From the NCBI GenBank assembly GCA_949825045.1, contig OX463807.1:13293501-13357500 (forward strand): a stretch of 64,000 nt of DNA, given 5' to 3'. The DNA comes from Argyresthia goedartella. Its lineage: Eukaryota; Arthropoda; Insecta; Lepidoptera; Argyresthiidae. The notes beneath the pieces were generated by a model. The model worked only from the letters and a program-made list of their open reading frames with translations. It did no database searches and was not told the DNA's origin. Position numbers and translations under genes: made by a program. Positions 10,181 to 22,345 of this stretch are shown here, piece by piece. Numbering within the stretch: position 1 is the first letter of the stretch; each line of letters begins with the position of its first letter.

Positions 10181-13100
10181 TTTGCTCTGCAAATCATTAT
10201 TTTTGAAGTGCAGTTTAATATTTCCCATTTTATAATAATAATAAAAATACAGGAAAATTTTATTTATTATTTTTAAGTCCCAATTTAGCGGTGGTCGGCT
10301 CAAATCATGCCGCACAATACGAGTCCAATATTGACTGTTTCGTCCGCCGAGCCCCAATATAGACCAATCTGTGACCTCTGGCCTCTTCCGCTCCAGCCGC
10401 TCTGCTGACCCATAATTTGTTCAACTGTCTACACCAGCGTCGGGCATTAAAGGTCTTCAATTCACAAAAAAATGAACTCCTATTCCATACTTGTTTACTG
10501 ATTTCACGTTTGTTTAAGGTTAAACTATGTGTGACATTTTTGTAGGTACACGGTAAAAGTCATTGCTAAAGGGGCACTACAGGATTTTTCGGTACTTATT
10601 TTCTTTTTTAATCACTGGCAAAAGTGGACCCAACTGTGTCTCTGCCAACTCTAAAAGGCGCAATGCTCTCTTAAGTTATGGTATTTTCTATTTATCAAAT
10701 CATCTAGGTAATTAGTAATACCGTTTTATTATGGTTTATAATTAATTTAGCATAACTCAACCTACTTCGTCATCACATATCTAAACGTAAAAATCTAAAA
10801 ATCCCATCAATTTGTGGTTAGACTTCATCTTGGCCTTGGACGTTAAGTTTGTTTAAAGTAAGTATCGGCTTAACTAAGCCTGGATTTTGGATTGTATAAA
10901 TCCAAGCTTAACTAAGCTTGGATTTATAAAAATTTTCATACATACACGCATATTAAGTATGTATCTGATTGCCGTTTAGGATCAAAAGGCACCTCGAAAT
11001 AAAAAGTATTTTGAATCAGTTAGGCCACCATGCGGAAGGTCCTGGTTAAAAAAAATAAGATTCCCCAGGTCTTGGATGTTAATATGTGTGTGACGTCGCT
11101 GTTTCTGGTTCTCACGACACAGGATATCCTAGCGTGGGTCAGAAGCAATATTTGTGCCTGGATATAAAGGTTTTTATTGTTAATTACCAGTAATAATGTC
11201 CCTTAAAGTCACTTATGTGTTTTCATTTTGAGTGCCAACCAACAAGCCGCTCCTAAAATAAAATAAAAGTAGTGGGTGTTTCAAGGATTATTTGGCCGAG
11301 GAATTAGTTGGATTCTTGCAAACAAGTTGATTTATTGCCAGCCGTTTGTCTCATTCCTTTTGCTATTGGGGTCAAATTCCCGGAATTGGAAGTAGGGAAG
11401 ATTTGGTTGGAAAACATTGAGGACCGATTTGAATAAAAAATACCCCGTATTAGCTTCAGGTAGGTATTATGCTATAAAGATAAGGTGCAGGCATATTTTC
11501 TTGTTGTATTTTATAAGAATTTGGCTTTGCTTTTTTTTTTTGCTTGTCAACAATTTGCTTCTTTATTGGGTAGAAACTTTACATTTATGTAAACAAAGAG
11601 CGAAGTAGTTTATAGGAAACACACATGATTACAGTTTTTGATCATACATTAAATAGGAAAAATTACAATCTTGCCAACTCGTACAATATCACTCGCACAA
11701 TATCACCACACATGACCGTTATCGAGTGATTACCATACTAAATCACTCGATATATGGTGTCAATATCTGTATATCGAATGCGCGAGAATCAATCCCCTGG
11801 ACTTCCTGTCCAAATCAAAATCCTTACTCAAACATTTGGCCCTCCGAAATCTATTTACAGGGAAACCATTTATCTTCAACTTAAGATAAATAAGGTCTAT
11901 TGACTAAGCGAAACCCAATTAGTTCCATGAGATTAAGAGTCTGTGAGAGCCCGGGTAATTCCCCCTATAGGCTTTGGCTCACGCACCGCAGCAGGCGCGA
12001 CAAGGTTGGGGCGTTGGCGTTGCGCGGGGCGCTCGTAAGTGAAGACAAATGCGTGGTCATGGTCAAATGGCCACCAGCTCGCCACACGGAATCAGCAGCG
12101 CGGGCCCGCTGTCGAGTTCGGTGTGACATGATTCATAAAGTTTCTTGTGTTTGACACCCATAAGGTACGGAACCCTAAAAATATAGTGTCACGCCTCTTC
12201 GCACAAGGAATGTAATAGGCACCATACGGTATTTGACAAGGTAGTCCAATAAATCTAGAAACGTGTCTCAAGCTGAACCTACATCAACAAAAACGTTGCT
12301 GGTTGCGAGGATATCATTTTTTTTTCTTAACCTAAAATGCTAAGTTAAAAAAATAAGAAAGTAGGAAAACACCCACTCCCACCCGTATCTCCGAAACTAC
12401 TGACCCAAAAACAATATGTAACATAGGTATTTACTTAAATATTACAGGAAAATAATGATAAAGTTATGGCTGAAATACAGGGGAACACAATTTCATTAAA
12501 TACAATACAAATGGAAATTCAGTCATTTTGTCGCGCAATTCGGTCATTTTAACTGACGGTAATTATGCAGATCATGGTCATAGGCTCGATAGTTTTTTAT
12601 TCCTTCTTTTTATTATGCCCCTTGTATGAATGGCCTAAGCATCAGTCCGCCAGTTTATTACGCCGTTCAGTAAAAAGGCTGGGCTGTTAGCTGTACTTGA
12701 ACGGCTACTTAAGTTAGATGGCTGCGACAGATTGGTGACTTGATCGCTGCTCTACGTACGAGTGACCCCTAACATACCTATTTAAATTATCAAAAAGCAA
12801 CACGCACAGAATATAAAAATATAGTTACTAACCATATGTGTTAGTTCGAGTTGTTAAAATGTCAATATTTACCAATCCATCAATCAATAGGCAAACTCAC
12901 TAAATATTATGTCAATACGAATAGGACCAGATTCATTTCCATCGAGTTTGTGTCCACTTCCATTCAGGCGGAATAGAGTAATTGAAAGCAAAGATTACAG
13001 CGAAGAGTTCAGCAATTCGTGATTTCGTGTATTAATTTAGAAATTTGAGGTAAATTCCTCATACGTTCAATCTGTGCTTTGCTGAAAACGTGTTAAGCGA

Positions 13101-13560
13101 GCATTAGACGAGTAAGTTAATTTCAAATAGCAAGTTTTATACTTCAAATTGAATTGATTAAGAAAGCAACTCGATTCGTGGTGGATGTAGTTTTAGTCAC
13201 AACCGTATTCTTTATCAATTTAACAACTCACACTGCAACATGGTTGTTACGTCAGTCGCTGTGGGAACGCTGCGAAAACTGTGTGATTTTTATCTATTTT
13301 CAAAAAGATCTGTATAATCAAGCACTATGAAGATATTTTCAAAACCTATTTTTTGACGCCAGAACCATATTACTATTCTTTTTAGATCACATTTAAGGTT
13401 AAAAAACCTCTATTTAGTTTAAGAAGGAAAAATACTTTTTTCTGGATTTCATTAGTGTCTCCTGAAGGAATAAAATTTTAAAGATGGGCATTTCACAATA
13501 CCCATCGTCTCAAATCTAGTAAATACTGCCTCGTGTTTATTAACTTCAATACATATACAG
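10181..13560. other. Intronic DNA; SINE at 11010, otherwise unassigned
   Basis: Apart from the SINE at 11010-11175 I find no feature. A GC-richer patch at 11940-12140 has an 84-codon open frame without recognisable motifs and with no matching splice sites, so I did not call it. Confidence 0.35.
11010..11175 (+). repeat. Degraded tRNA-derived SINE
   Basis: CCATGCGGAAGGTCCTGG corresponds to the region before a decayed B box. It is followed by CCAGGTCTTGGATGTTAATA, GACGTCGCTGTTTCTGG, and CACAGGATATCCTAG, the body of the SINE family at 40034. Confidence 0.6.
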
Positions 13561-13732
13561 AAACGTGTCGCACTTATTTAAAAATTACTTTTTTTGTAGA
13601 TGTAGTCTGTCACCGTACTTATAAATGATAGCGGCGCGGCGAATGAGATTAACTTACGCCACCGGGCCAGATAAGTTTGTGGATCTGTAAATAGTATTTT
13701 AAGTAGAGTAGAAAACTCAGTACTTTTCGACT

Positions 13733-15208
13733 TCCCATGATATTGGTGTAAAAATTGGCGTTCCAAAAGGTTCCATATTAGGCTCTTTCTTCTTCCTGGT
13801 ATATAATATTATATATTAACGATCTGCTTTTCATGGTTGAGAAATTGATTAACCTAGTGTTGTTTGCTGGTGATATTTAACTGGACTCCAAAATTAAAAG
13901 ACAAAAAGAAGATTTTGATGATGATAATGGTGTATTGTCTTGAACCTTAAATTGGCTCACAGTTATTAATTTATTGTTAATCGCTGGTAAAAAATGTCAG
14001 GCAAGTTGAGTGTAAGATAACAACACGTTAGCATTAGTAAATGATACGAAAATGATATTTTGGAATAACCATTGATAGAAAATTACAGTGGGGATCCCGC
14101 ATATATAAATTAGATGGTAAATATAGTTAGACACATCAGGCAAAACACGGATATAGCTACATTTAGGTTCGTATATTTTAGTTACTTTCAAAGTGCTTTC
14201 TATGGTATCTTGTTGTGGGGGAAAGCAGTGGATATTCAAACTACATATTTTTATTTTACAGAAAAGAGCTATTCGAGCAATTTATAATTTTAAACAAACA
14301 GACTCCTTAAGAGAGCTTTTTAAAGAAATTGACATACTAACTGTAGTCAATTTATTTTCGAAAATAGAATGTATGTACCCAAAAACCTTAAAACATTTTC
14401 CAAACTAAGCGTTAACTGTAATGTTTACCTAAGAAATAATCACAGAATAGTTGTGCCCCGGTTTAGACTCGCGAAGGTGAGCAATTCTTTCAAGGGACCG
14501 TGCATTCTATAGTATAATAAGATCCAGTGGTAACTGGAGATTTTGAAATTGCTATTTGAGCAATTTAAAAGCATATTAACCTGTCCACTCGTGTATGAAC
14601 ACCTAGTATGAACTCGCATTAAATTTTAATTTACCTACCGTCCACTCGCGCATGATCACCTAGTATGAACTTGGAATAATATTTTTATTTATTTTTATAA
14701 AATAATTACTACTATTCTTATACTCAGTATTCTTTTTATTACTGGCAATGCTGACAGGAAATAGAAAATAAATATACCTTCTCTTTGGTATATCACACTT
14801 GATTGGTCACTGACTGAGTAAATGAAAAAAATAAAAAAATCGGTAATGTGGCTGGCCGCCATGACAATTTGGCTTTTTATAGCCATTTTTTTATGGCTAT
14901 TGAGGGATATTACAATGTTCAAAATTACTTAAATGATGGGACTGTATGGGATTAATCTAACTCAACGCAGTCCTTGCAGGTAGTAATTTGTAAATATTTA
15001 TTCCTACATATCAATTATAATAATTAATATTGTAATATTTGTATTAGCTAATCACAAGCAATTTTTAAAAGAGATCTAAAAATCAATCTGTGGGAGTTTC
15101 TACGCCCTCCTTCTCCTACAGTGGTCCAACGTAGAGTAGAGACAAAAAATGACGTTTACTAAGTATATGTGAATATCTACAGTAATAAATTAATTTGACT
15201 TTGACTTT
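13733..15208 (+). pseudogene. CR1-like retrotransposon remnant
   Basis: Frameshifted plus-strand ORF2. GVKIGVPKGSILGS at about 13750 is the RT motif with Q changed to K. Then come the palm region (LVLFAG, where FADD is expected) and RQKEDFDDDNGVLS, then LQKRAIRAIYNFKQTDSLREL (14260-14320), and PRFRLAKVSNSFKG. The element ends with a TTTGACTTTGACTTT tail at about 15208, typical of this family. It is 5'-truncated and carries many stops and indels. The interior is closely related in content to the minus-strand copy at 54684-56200. Confidence 0.8.
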
Positions 15209-16020
15209 AATTGCTATCAAGACGTGTGTCAAGACAAGTTCGAGTTTAGATACTGGCCTCGCACAAGCCATGTTTTATTGTTTATTTCTTCTTTAATTAA
15301 ACATGGCTTAATACAGTGACGTTCAAAAACTGCGGTTTTTATGATTAATCGACTGTCTGACTCATAGATGTAAAATGTTAACCCACTTACAGACAACCTA
15401 GAAATGTCAAATTTATAGTCTAGGGGGGTTACTACAACGTCTTGTGCCGATACACTTCAGGAACTTATACTAATCCGCAAAATAACCATGAAAGCTTTTC
15501 ACCATTTTAATTTAACAGCTACCATTATGGCTAAGCCGCTACACACAATCAGCCACAGGTAGAGCTATCAAACGGCCAAGCCATACTTTTTGATCCAATT
15601 GAATATCAGAATAAATTACAGAACTTGGCACCCATTTAGATCCCAATTCTTTTGTCGGTGAAGTCTCTCGAACTCTCGACTTCCATTATATCAGTAATAA
15701 AACTGTTTTGTTGAGACACTTTTTATTCACCGTACCTACGTATTAAACCGTACCTACTACCTACCTACTTACACGGAGAAAAGTACATACATTTTCCATA
15801 TCCATACATCGTGTGAAGTTCAACCATGATATCAAAAGAGAATATCGACGTCAATTTCATTGTTTGCGATTCACTGTGTTTGTCACTATTAGAATGAAGA
15901 ACCCGTTAAAGTGCACATCAACTAGGTAATTTGCAGAGTTCCTGGTACGACCCGTTAAAGTGTGAACTTTTACTTAAAATAGCTGATATTCGCACTTCTG
16001 CATATTAACGGATAGTATCC
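15209..16020. other. Intronic DNA, nothing recognised
   Basis: No motif, repeat or plausible exon could be supported here. Confidence 0.35.
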
Positions 16021-16024
16021 GTCA

Positions 16025-16321
16025 TGCTATAAGTTATGAGCGATGGCCTTGAATTCGCAGTAGTCACTTTTCAATACCAGAGCACCCATACCAACGTCGC
16101 CCAGCGCTCTTAATTCGTGGCGCGACGTATACACCGTTAAATTGCAGAATACAGTAAGCGGTCCCGTTTTCTTGCCACCTCCCAGACTCTCGATCCGTCC
16201 CTCGCTGCCGCTGAGATAATTGTGTAAGTTTCTCTGCTGCGGTTCACTCGTGAAAAGAGTTTTTTGAGTGAAATTACATGATTCGTGAATGACAAGTAAA
16301 AATACAAGCAAACATTGAACT
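16025..16321 (-). CDS. Candidate coding exon of unknown function nested in ace intron
   Basis: On the minus strand a strong acceptor (TTTCATTTTTTTCTGCAG) ends at about 16322. A frame of roughly 97 codons follows to a TAG at 16027. It begins with a hydrophobic run (CLLVFLLVIH), then SCNFTQ, a polar Gly/Ser part, and GGGKKTGPLTVFCNLTVYTS to KAIAHNL. It contains NFT and NLT sequons and four or five cysteines, so a secreted or membrane protein is conceivable. The GC content and codon use look more gene-like than the surroundings. There is no ATG in this frame, so it would need an upstream exon. I do not recognise the family; it could be a chance ORF or a transposon fragment. Confidence 0.3.
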
Positions 16322-16329
16322 GCAGAAAA

Positions 16330-17360
16330 AAATGAAAGTGAGATGCTATGCGATTCTTTTTAGTAAATATTCATAGTGCTTTGCTGACGAAATAAAAAGA
16401 TGAATCCATCCTTGAAGATATAAAGCGGATAAAAAGGAACAAAGAAGGATTCATTCTTCTTGACATTATCGGTTAATCGAAAAATATGACTTGTTGACCG
16501 TTCAAGGCTGTGAAAAACTTACTCATCCATTATTAGATACTGAACAAGTTGTTGCATGCTCACAAACGAAAAATAAGTTTTTGTGTAATTCTAAATATCA
16601 CCAATCTTTAGATTGCACTAATAAGTATATAATTTTATCTATTTTTTTCTTATTTGATTTATAGAAAATCTATGTGATTTGATGTTTGCCGCACCAATTA
16701 TCACGTGACTTTACGTGTAAAACGTTAAATCGCATACATTTTCTTAGCATCTTCTCAATCGATAAGTGGAACTTGACTATGGGGGTTGCTACGGTCAGAC
16801 TGATTTGATTTTTAGTTTGTTGAATTTCTTTTAGTCAATCACTTTCAGTTCAGTGACTCAAGAGTTTAATTGCGGTTGATTATTTTTATTCTATTAAATT
16901 ACAAATAATATTTAATAAACCAACAATTAATTCAAACGTTTTATTCAAGCAAGAATCTACTTTATGAACCTTATGCTTGGACGTTATTCTGTAGATTACC
17001 TTGTTCTTCTGCAGATTACCTAGTTAATGTAGGAACCGGTACATTTTTTCCACTTTAACGGACAGCCAGGTAAGCTGCGGATTACGTAGTTACTCTGAAT
17101 GATTGATGCACATTAACGGTAAAATATACATCACAATAATATATAAAACAATATAATACTGTTTAAAGCATTAAAAATAATTTATAACTTTTAGCTGTTT
17201 AATGATCGCCATTTTTCACGAGCTTTCGATGACGCGGCATACCATGCGCCGCGCCTCTAAAAATCATATAGATCTAGCCTCACTCAAAAAACTCCTTTGC
17301 TATTAACGCTACTAAAAGGCACATGAAATCCAAAATTAGTCTTATTTTATAGAGCTTTTT
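16330..17360. other. Intronic DNA, nothing recognised
   Basis: AT-rich, with no coding or repeat structure that I can support. Confidence 0.35.
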
Positions 17361-17363
17361 GTC

Positions 17364-17845
17364 TATGTCGCAGTTAGTTGGTTAAATCAGACACTTATCT
17401 AACTCTCTAGACCGCTAATTAAATGCCGAAGTTTAACCAAGTAACTAAAATTCTGTAAGACAAGTGAGTGAACGAAATGTTTAAATTGTTGTCTAAACGT
17501 TTCTAGGCAACAAGACATATACTTTTTTTTATGTGTACTTAAGTTTATGTTATATGTTTTTGTTGTTCTTACATGTTCAACCTAACACGAAGGATAAAGG
17601 GGGCTTCGCTTCGCTCAACCCCTTTACCCTTCACCTAAGCTACCGCAATGTTTTGCCCTGATATAAGCTGTGCTGCTGTTTTCGTGACGCCATCTTGTTT
17701 TCCAATACGGTGGCTTTCGGTAAGTTAAACGTTTTCGACGATGCTTTATTTAAATCAAAATGCTAGTGACTTGGTTAAACGTCGGCATTTAATTCACGGT
17801 CTAGAGTTAGTTGAGAGTCTGATTTAACCAACCAACTGCGACATA
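17364..17845. mobile_element. Foldback-type element with about 85-bp terminal inverted repeats
   Basis: The left end (TATGTCGCAGTTAGTTGG from 17364, on to TTTAACCAAGTAACTA near 17450) recurs inverted at 17760-17845 (ending CCAACCAACTGCGACATA). The arms are about 85 bp with scattered mismatches, and TA dinucleotides flank both ends. The inside contains a complete copy of the short GC-hairpin repeat, so one element is nested in another. Confidence 0.75.
17555..17672 (+). repeat. Short repeat with GC-rich hairpin, copy B
   Basis: Shares ACATGTTCAACCTAACACG, GATAAAGGGGG, CCCCTTTACCCTTCACC and TTTGCCCTGATAT with copy A at 10060-10180. It lies inside the foldback element at 17364-17845. Confidence 0.7.
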
Positions 17846-17849
17846 TATA

Positions 17850-19190
17850 TTCATTCAAACACTTTGCTTAAGAATATTTACGCCGCTATGACATGTCGTG
17901 GGTTCTAACGTCATGCTTCGTTTCGACTATTCGTGACACGTTTCATAGCGTTGAACTCCCCGCGCTTATTTTGCTGTTTCCATTTCCAAATTTATGGAAT
18001 TTAATGGGTACTAAATAATAAAATGTCTTATTTAAAATGTCAGGAAATAAGGGCCTTACCACAAAAAAATAAACAACTGTTCAACACTTATGTGAAAACA
18101 AAAACGTTATGGGATTTGACGTTTTATTTTGAGTTTAAACGCTGTTCAATATTTTTTGTGGTTCACGGTAAAGATCCAGAAAAAACATTTCAGCCAAATA
18201 TGAACCACACCGATATTCCCTAATAATGGACACGTGCCGTCGTCGAGTCAAAAATCGATTTTCGCGCCTACGCCTCCCGCTACAATAATTAAAATGTTCT
18301 ACTTGTACCTTGACGCAGGTGTAGCTTAAATGCGAAGACAGTTTTTTTGAGATCTGCTCTTGTTTCCGCTTCGTTACGTCAATTAAGCGCTTTACTCGAC
18401 ATGTATGCAGAAGCGGCAAGCAGAATATTTCGTCTGCCCCCACGCTCCCTGCACTCACAGGTTTAAAATAATTCTGCCTCCCCGTAAGTGTAGGTAAAAG
18501 CGTGATGCAAAGTTTTATCTTTCTGTTAGACCCTGTATACATACTTGAATATCTCGGAGAAACTCAGATTCCCTCATTCTACCTACTTACTTAACTTATT
18601 TCTTGTGGGACCATAATTCTGTGATAATATTTATGATGGTTGACTTAAGTTTATACGTTTCAACGTATACAAATCTATAAGAGTAGAATTGATAATTCCG
18701 GACGGCTAAATGGATGGATTTATGCTTAAAAAAAGATAAAATCTATGTTTATTGGTTTTTATTTCGAGTAATCCACCTCATAACGGTGTTTTGGCAACGT
18801 TCGAAATGTTCCTGAAATATCTCTAAAATTCGGTCAGCTAATTAAAAATACCTTTATGTATGGCTCGGAGCTTGCGGCAAGTGGCAAGTGTCCGGGCGCG
18901 GCATTACACTATCAAAAATCATTCTTTGGAAACAAGTGTCTGTGTCTTATATTCAACAAAACTATTTCAAACTGTATATCCTGACTATTCCTGACCATGC
19001 TAATCACTTTGATAAATCGCAAAACTCACGCATTACTTACCTGAATATTTTGTGATATTTTTTGTGTGTGCACTTTTTCAACAAAAACTAAATGATGCAA
19101 CAAGATGGCGGCCTGCTAATCACGTGGTATATAAAAAAATATCTTGAGTTAAATATATATGATAATACGGTTACGCGACCCCGGCCTCCC
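17850..19190. other. Intronic DNA, no supported gene
   Basis: Contains a 135-codon minus-strand open frame (18135-18542) without recognisable motifs, which I did not call. Nothing else is evident. Confidence 0.35.
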
Positions 19191-21306
19191 GATCTAGCAC
19201 TATCGCATACTTTATCTTTCGGGGCAGTGGTTTCCTTTAATCCTACTCTCATGGTCCCATCTATACATTTCTCGCCACTCTCCCCTTTTTTCCCCCCTTC
19301 TCAATCCCTCAGACCCACCGGATCAGCGTGGTGGGTACACGGTCCAAACCCCCTATGAGCAGACCTAAACCAAGGTCTCCAGTGCCCGGCGCCTCCAGTG
19401 GCGAGGACTGTAGCCGGACTAACCCTGGAGCTTGGGTAGTGAAGAATCACCGGGTGATATCGATCGAAATATGGACACTGATAACTTAAATAGCTTGACC
19501 TTCAATGCTCTCACTCTGAGGTTAGACGAGCGTCTGGTTGAATTAGATAACGCTTTAAAATATGTCAAGTGGGACATTGTTGGTCTTTCAGAAGTTCGAC
19601 GTTTGGGCAGACAAACAATAGAAAGGAAGATGGTTTATTTTACCACTAAGGATCCACCACTGGGTGGGTTTCCTGGTGGCAAAGAAGTGAAGAAGTAATT
19701 TCATCGAAAATGCATATTCAGATAGAGTAGCAGTTCTTAAATTCAAAGTCACAAATTAGCAAAATTTTACATTAATTCAAGTATACGCACCCATTCCCAA
19801 GCACAGCGACAGTGACGTAGAAGACTTACATGACTCAATAAATAAGGCCTGCAATGAACACCGAGGTTCTTGGACCTTATTCTCCGGTGAGTTCAATGCG
19901 AAAGTCGGACCTCACTGGCTGGGAAGACAAAACGAACGTGGTACGCGGTCGAACTAGTTCGCCTTTAGACCACGCCTCACAATTAGTAATAGTTTTTTCT
20001 TCAAAAAACCTCAGCGTCGATGGACGTGGATTTCCCCAGATAATAAAACAAAAAATTAAATTGACTTTATCCTTTCATCAGATAACCATATAATAAAAGA
20101 TATTTCTGTCCTCAATAAAATTCAATTAATTCAGACCACAGGACCATCGGGGCAAAATACCCTTAATTTAAAAACTTATAGAGATAGTGTAAAAAACAAA
20201 ATAAAAGATTTCCGTAAGACTCACTGGTGAATATTAGCGAAAATTTTAATATTGAACTTAGAAACTACTTTGAAGAGCTTTCTCTAGACATAGAAGACGC
20301 AGAAACATAATATAATAACATAAAAGATGCTATTAGAACGCTTAATAATTAAGACAGTAAAACAATAAATAATAAATTAACCAAAAATACTAAATCATTA
20401 GTACAAAAAAGAGAAACACCCCCAAGTTGCTCACCTCAATATTACACATTACACAGAAAAGTAAAACATAGTATAAGACGAGACATAAGGAGACAACACA
20501 CACAAGATAATAATAGCTATAGAGAATTACCGGTCGTTGCGAATTGCCAAACAAGGTATCAACAATCAAACAACCTGGATCACCCGACTAACAGACCAAA
20601 ATGGTGATAAAAACGGCAATAGAGATAGAGTGATGGATATCTGTACCTCATTCTACAATGCGTGTACTCAGATCCACAAAGGACGTACCCAACCTTTGAT
20701 GCCAAACACTCCTGTCCAGATACCATCCCTCACATCTCAGGCTACGAGGTAAATCATGCTCTAACAAGCATGAAATACGATAAATGCGCCGGAGAGGATG
20801 GTATCACGACAGAAGCTCTAAAGGTGGGAAAACCCGCACTACTGCTTCACCTTAGCAACTTGTGCAACACTCTGCTGTATGAGGGCCATTTTCTAAAATA
20901 AATCGTACATACAGTACATTCAAATATAATTCTGTTCCAAGGCGACAAGTGCGACATAGGCAACTATTGACCAATCAGTTTAGTGTCCCATATCTATAAA
21001 GTTTCATCAAATTCATTGAATTTTATATAGCTGGTAAATTTGACTTTTACCTACCACCCGAACAGACTGGTTTCCGACCCGGCTTCTCAACAATTAAACC
21101 AAATCATCTAAAAATAAACTGAATTTAATAAGCCCTTATATCTTGCCTTTGTAGATTATTGGAAAGCCTTCGATAGTATCACTCATGATACTATTTTCAA
21201 AGCTCTTTCAAACCAAAATATAGAACCCATTTATACTAACATCATCAAAACCATTTACAACAATAGTTTGCAAACATCAAGTTACATTCAGCCGGATCAA
21301 AATTCA

Positions 21307-22140
21307 GTATTCATATTCTTTATTGCACAAATATCTTAATGTTAAGGTAACAAACAAAAGTGGTGCAACAGGAGAGTCCTAGTGCGCAATAAAACTAAAC
21401 CTACAATTGTTTACGATGCTAAAACATAATAATGTAATTAATTACGTAAATACTAAATGAAATACATACAATAAATAGCACGATAATAAAATAAATATCT
21501 AAAATTTACTACTTTACATATATATATATATATATATATTATATATAATCCTATCATGAAAGAGAATGCAGAATGAAAGAGAAAGGAAATGCTCATTCAA
21601 TCTTTTTTTAAAGTGAAAATTGACGGACTATCTCTAATAGCGCAGGGAAGTGCGTTCCACAATCGGATCTCCATTAACCTAAACGAGTATTTGTAAGCGA
21701 CAGTGTTATGCCGAGCTGTTGAAAGGAGAGACATCATGTGGGATCTCTGGTTGCTATCCCGGGGGGAAAGAAACTCGAAACGTTCTTGAAGATATCTAGG
21801 GTAGCGGGGAATTCGCAAAATAATGAACAGATAGGAGAGAATGTGAATGACGAAGGTGGTTCGGAAGCCACCCCAAACCCTTGCGATACTGTGATACATG
21901 GTCGTACTTGCGCAGCCCGAAGACAAACCGAAGCCCGAGGTTTTGAAGTCGTTCGAGTTTGTCCAGTTGTTCTTCGTTCGCACTGATCCAGCAAACACCC
22001 GCGTAGTCGATTAAAGATAAAAGTAGGGCGGACTGAGCATAGGAGATTTTAGTCTGCCGCGGCAGGAAGTACTGCCATTTCGGTAGGGAGTGAAATAACG
22101 CAAAGACTCATTTGCTGACCTCACATCACAGTAGAGATAG
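21307..22140 (-). pseudogene. Non-LTR element 3' end inserted in the RTE copy
   Basis: The minus strand carries an RT C-terminal region ending YLQERFEFLSPRDSN, then AYKYSFRLMEIRLWNALP and a stop near 21600. A 3' UTR follows, ending TGCAATAAAGAATATGAAT at about 21307. It is 5'-truncated and frameshifted. The RTE reading frame resumes directly on the right side (CDFLLPKLF at about 22165), so this is a nested insertion. A second copy of the same family is at 40860-41500. Confidence 0.8.
21518..21550. repeat. (TA)n microsatellite
   Basis: A TA run of about 25-30 bases with one break lies in the 3' UTR of the inserted non-LTR fragment. Confidence 0.85.
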
Positions 22141-22345
22141 TTGAATACAGACAGATGTGTGAAACAGTGTGACTTTTTATTACCAAAGTTGTTTACCAGC
22201 ACCCTTGAGGTGATATTCAAACAGCTAGCGGTCCCATATCAGGACAAAGGCATTGTCGTCGGTGGCAGAAGGCTCACAAACCTTCGCTTTGCCGATGACA
22301 TTGTCTTGTTCGCGTCGACAACTACAGTGATAGTCCTCTGCTAGC

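Larger units (their letters stand above)
19200..22345 (+). pseudogene. RTE-type non-LTR retrotransposon, decayed and interrupted
   Basis: A GC-rich 5' leader (19200-19440) precedes an ORF2 with an endonuclease-domain stretch (DIVGLSEVRRLGRQTIE, about 19580-19630). RT parts follow: YDKCAGEDGITTEALK (about 20780), PPEQTGFRPGFSTI (about 21055-21095) and AFVDYWKAFDSI (about 21150-21180). After an interruption from 21307 to 22140 the RT resumes with CDFLLPKLFTS and LTNLRFADDIVLFA (about 22280-22320), the FADD palm motif. There are many stops and indels, and the C-terminus and 3' end are missing. RTE elements encode one endonuclease-RT protein. Confidence 0.85.

Noticed and set aside
11900..12154. 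84-codon GC-rich open frame as a possible ace or nested exon
   Set aside because: Does not match cholinesterase sequence, and its phase and splice sites do not fit the ace exons.
18135..18542. 135-codon minus-strand open frame
   Set aside because: No motif, no splice sites supporting it and mixed composition; likely chance or transposon UTR.
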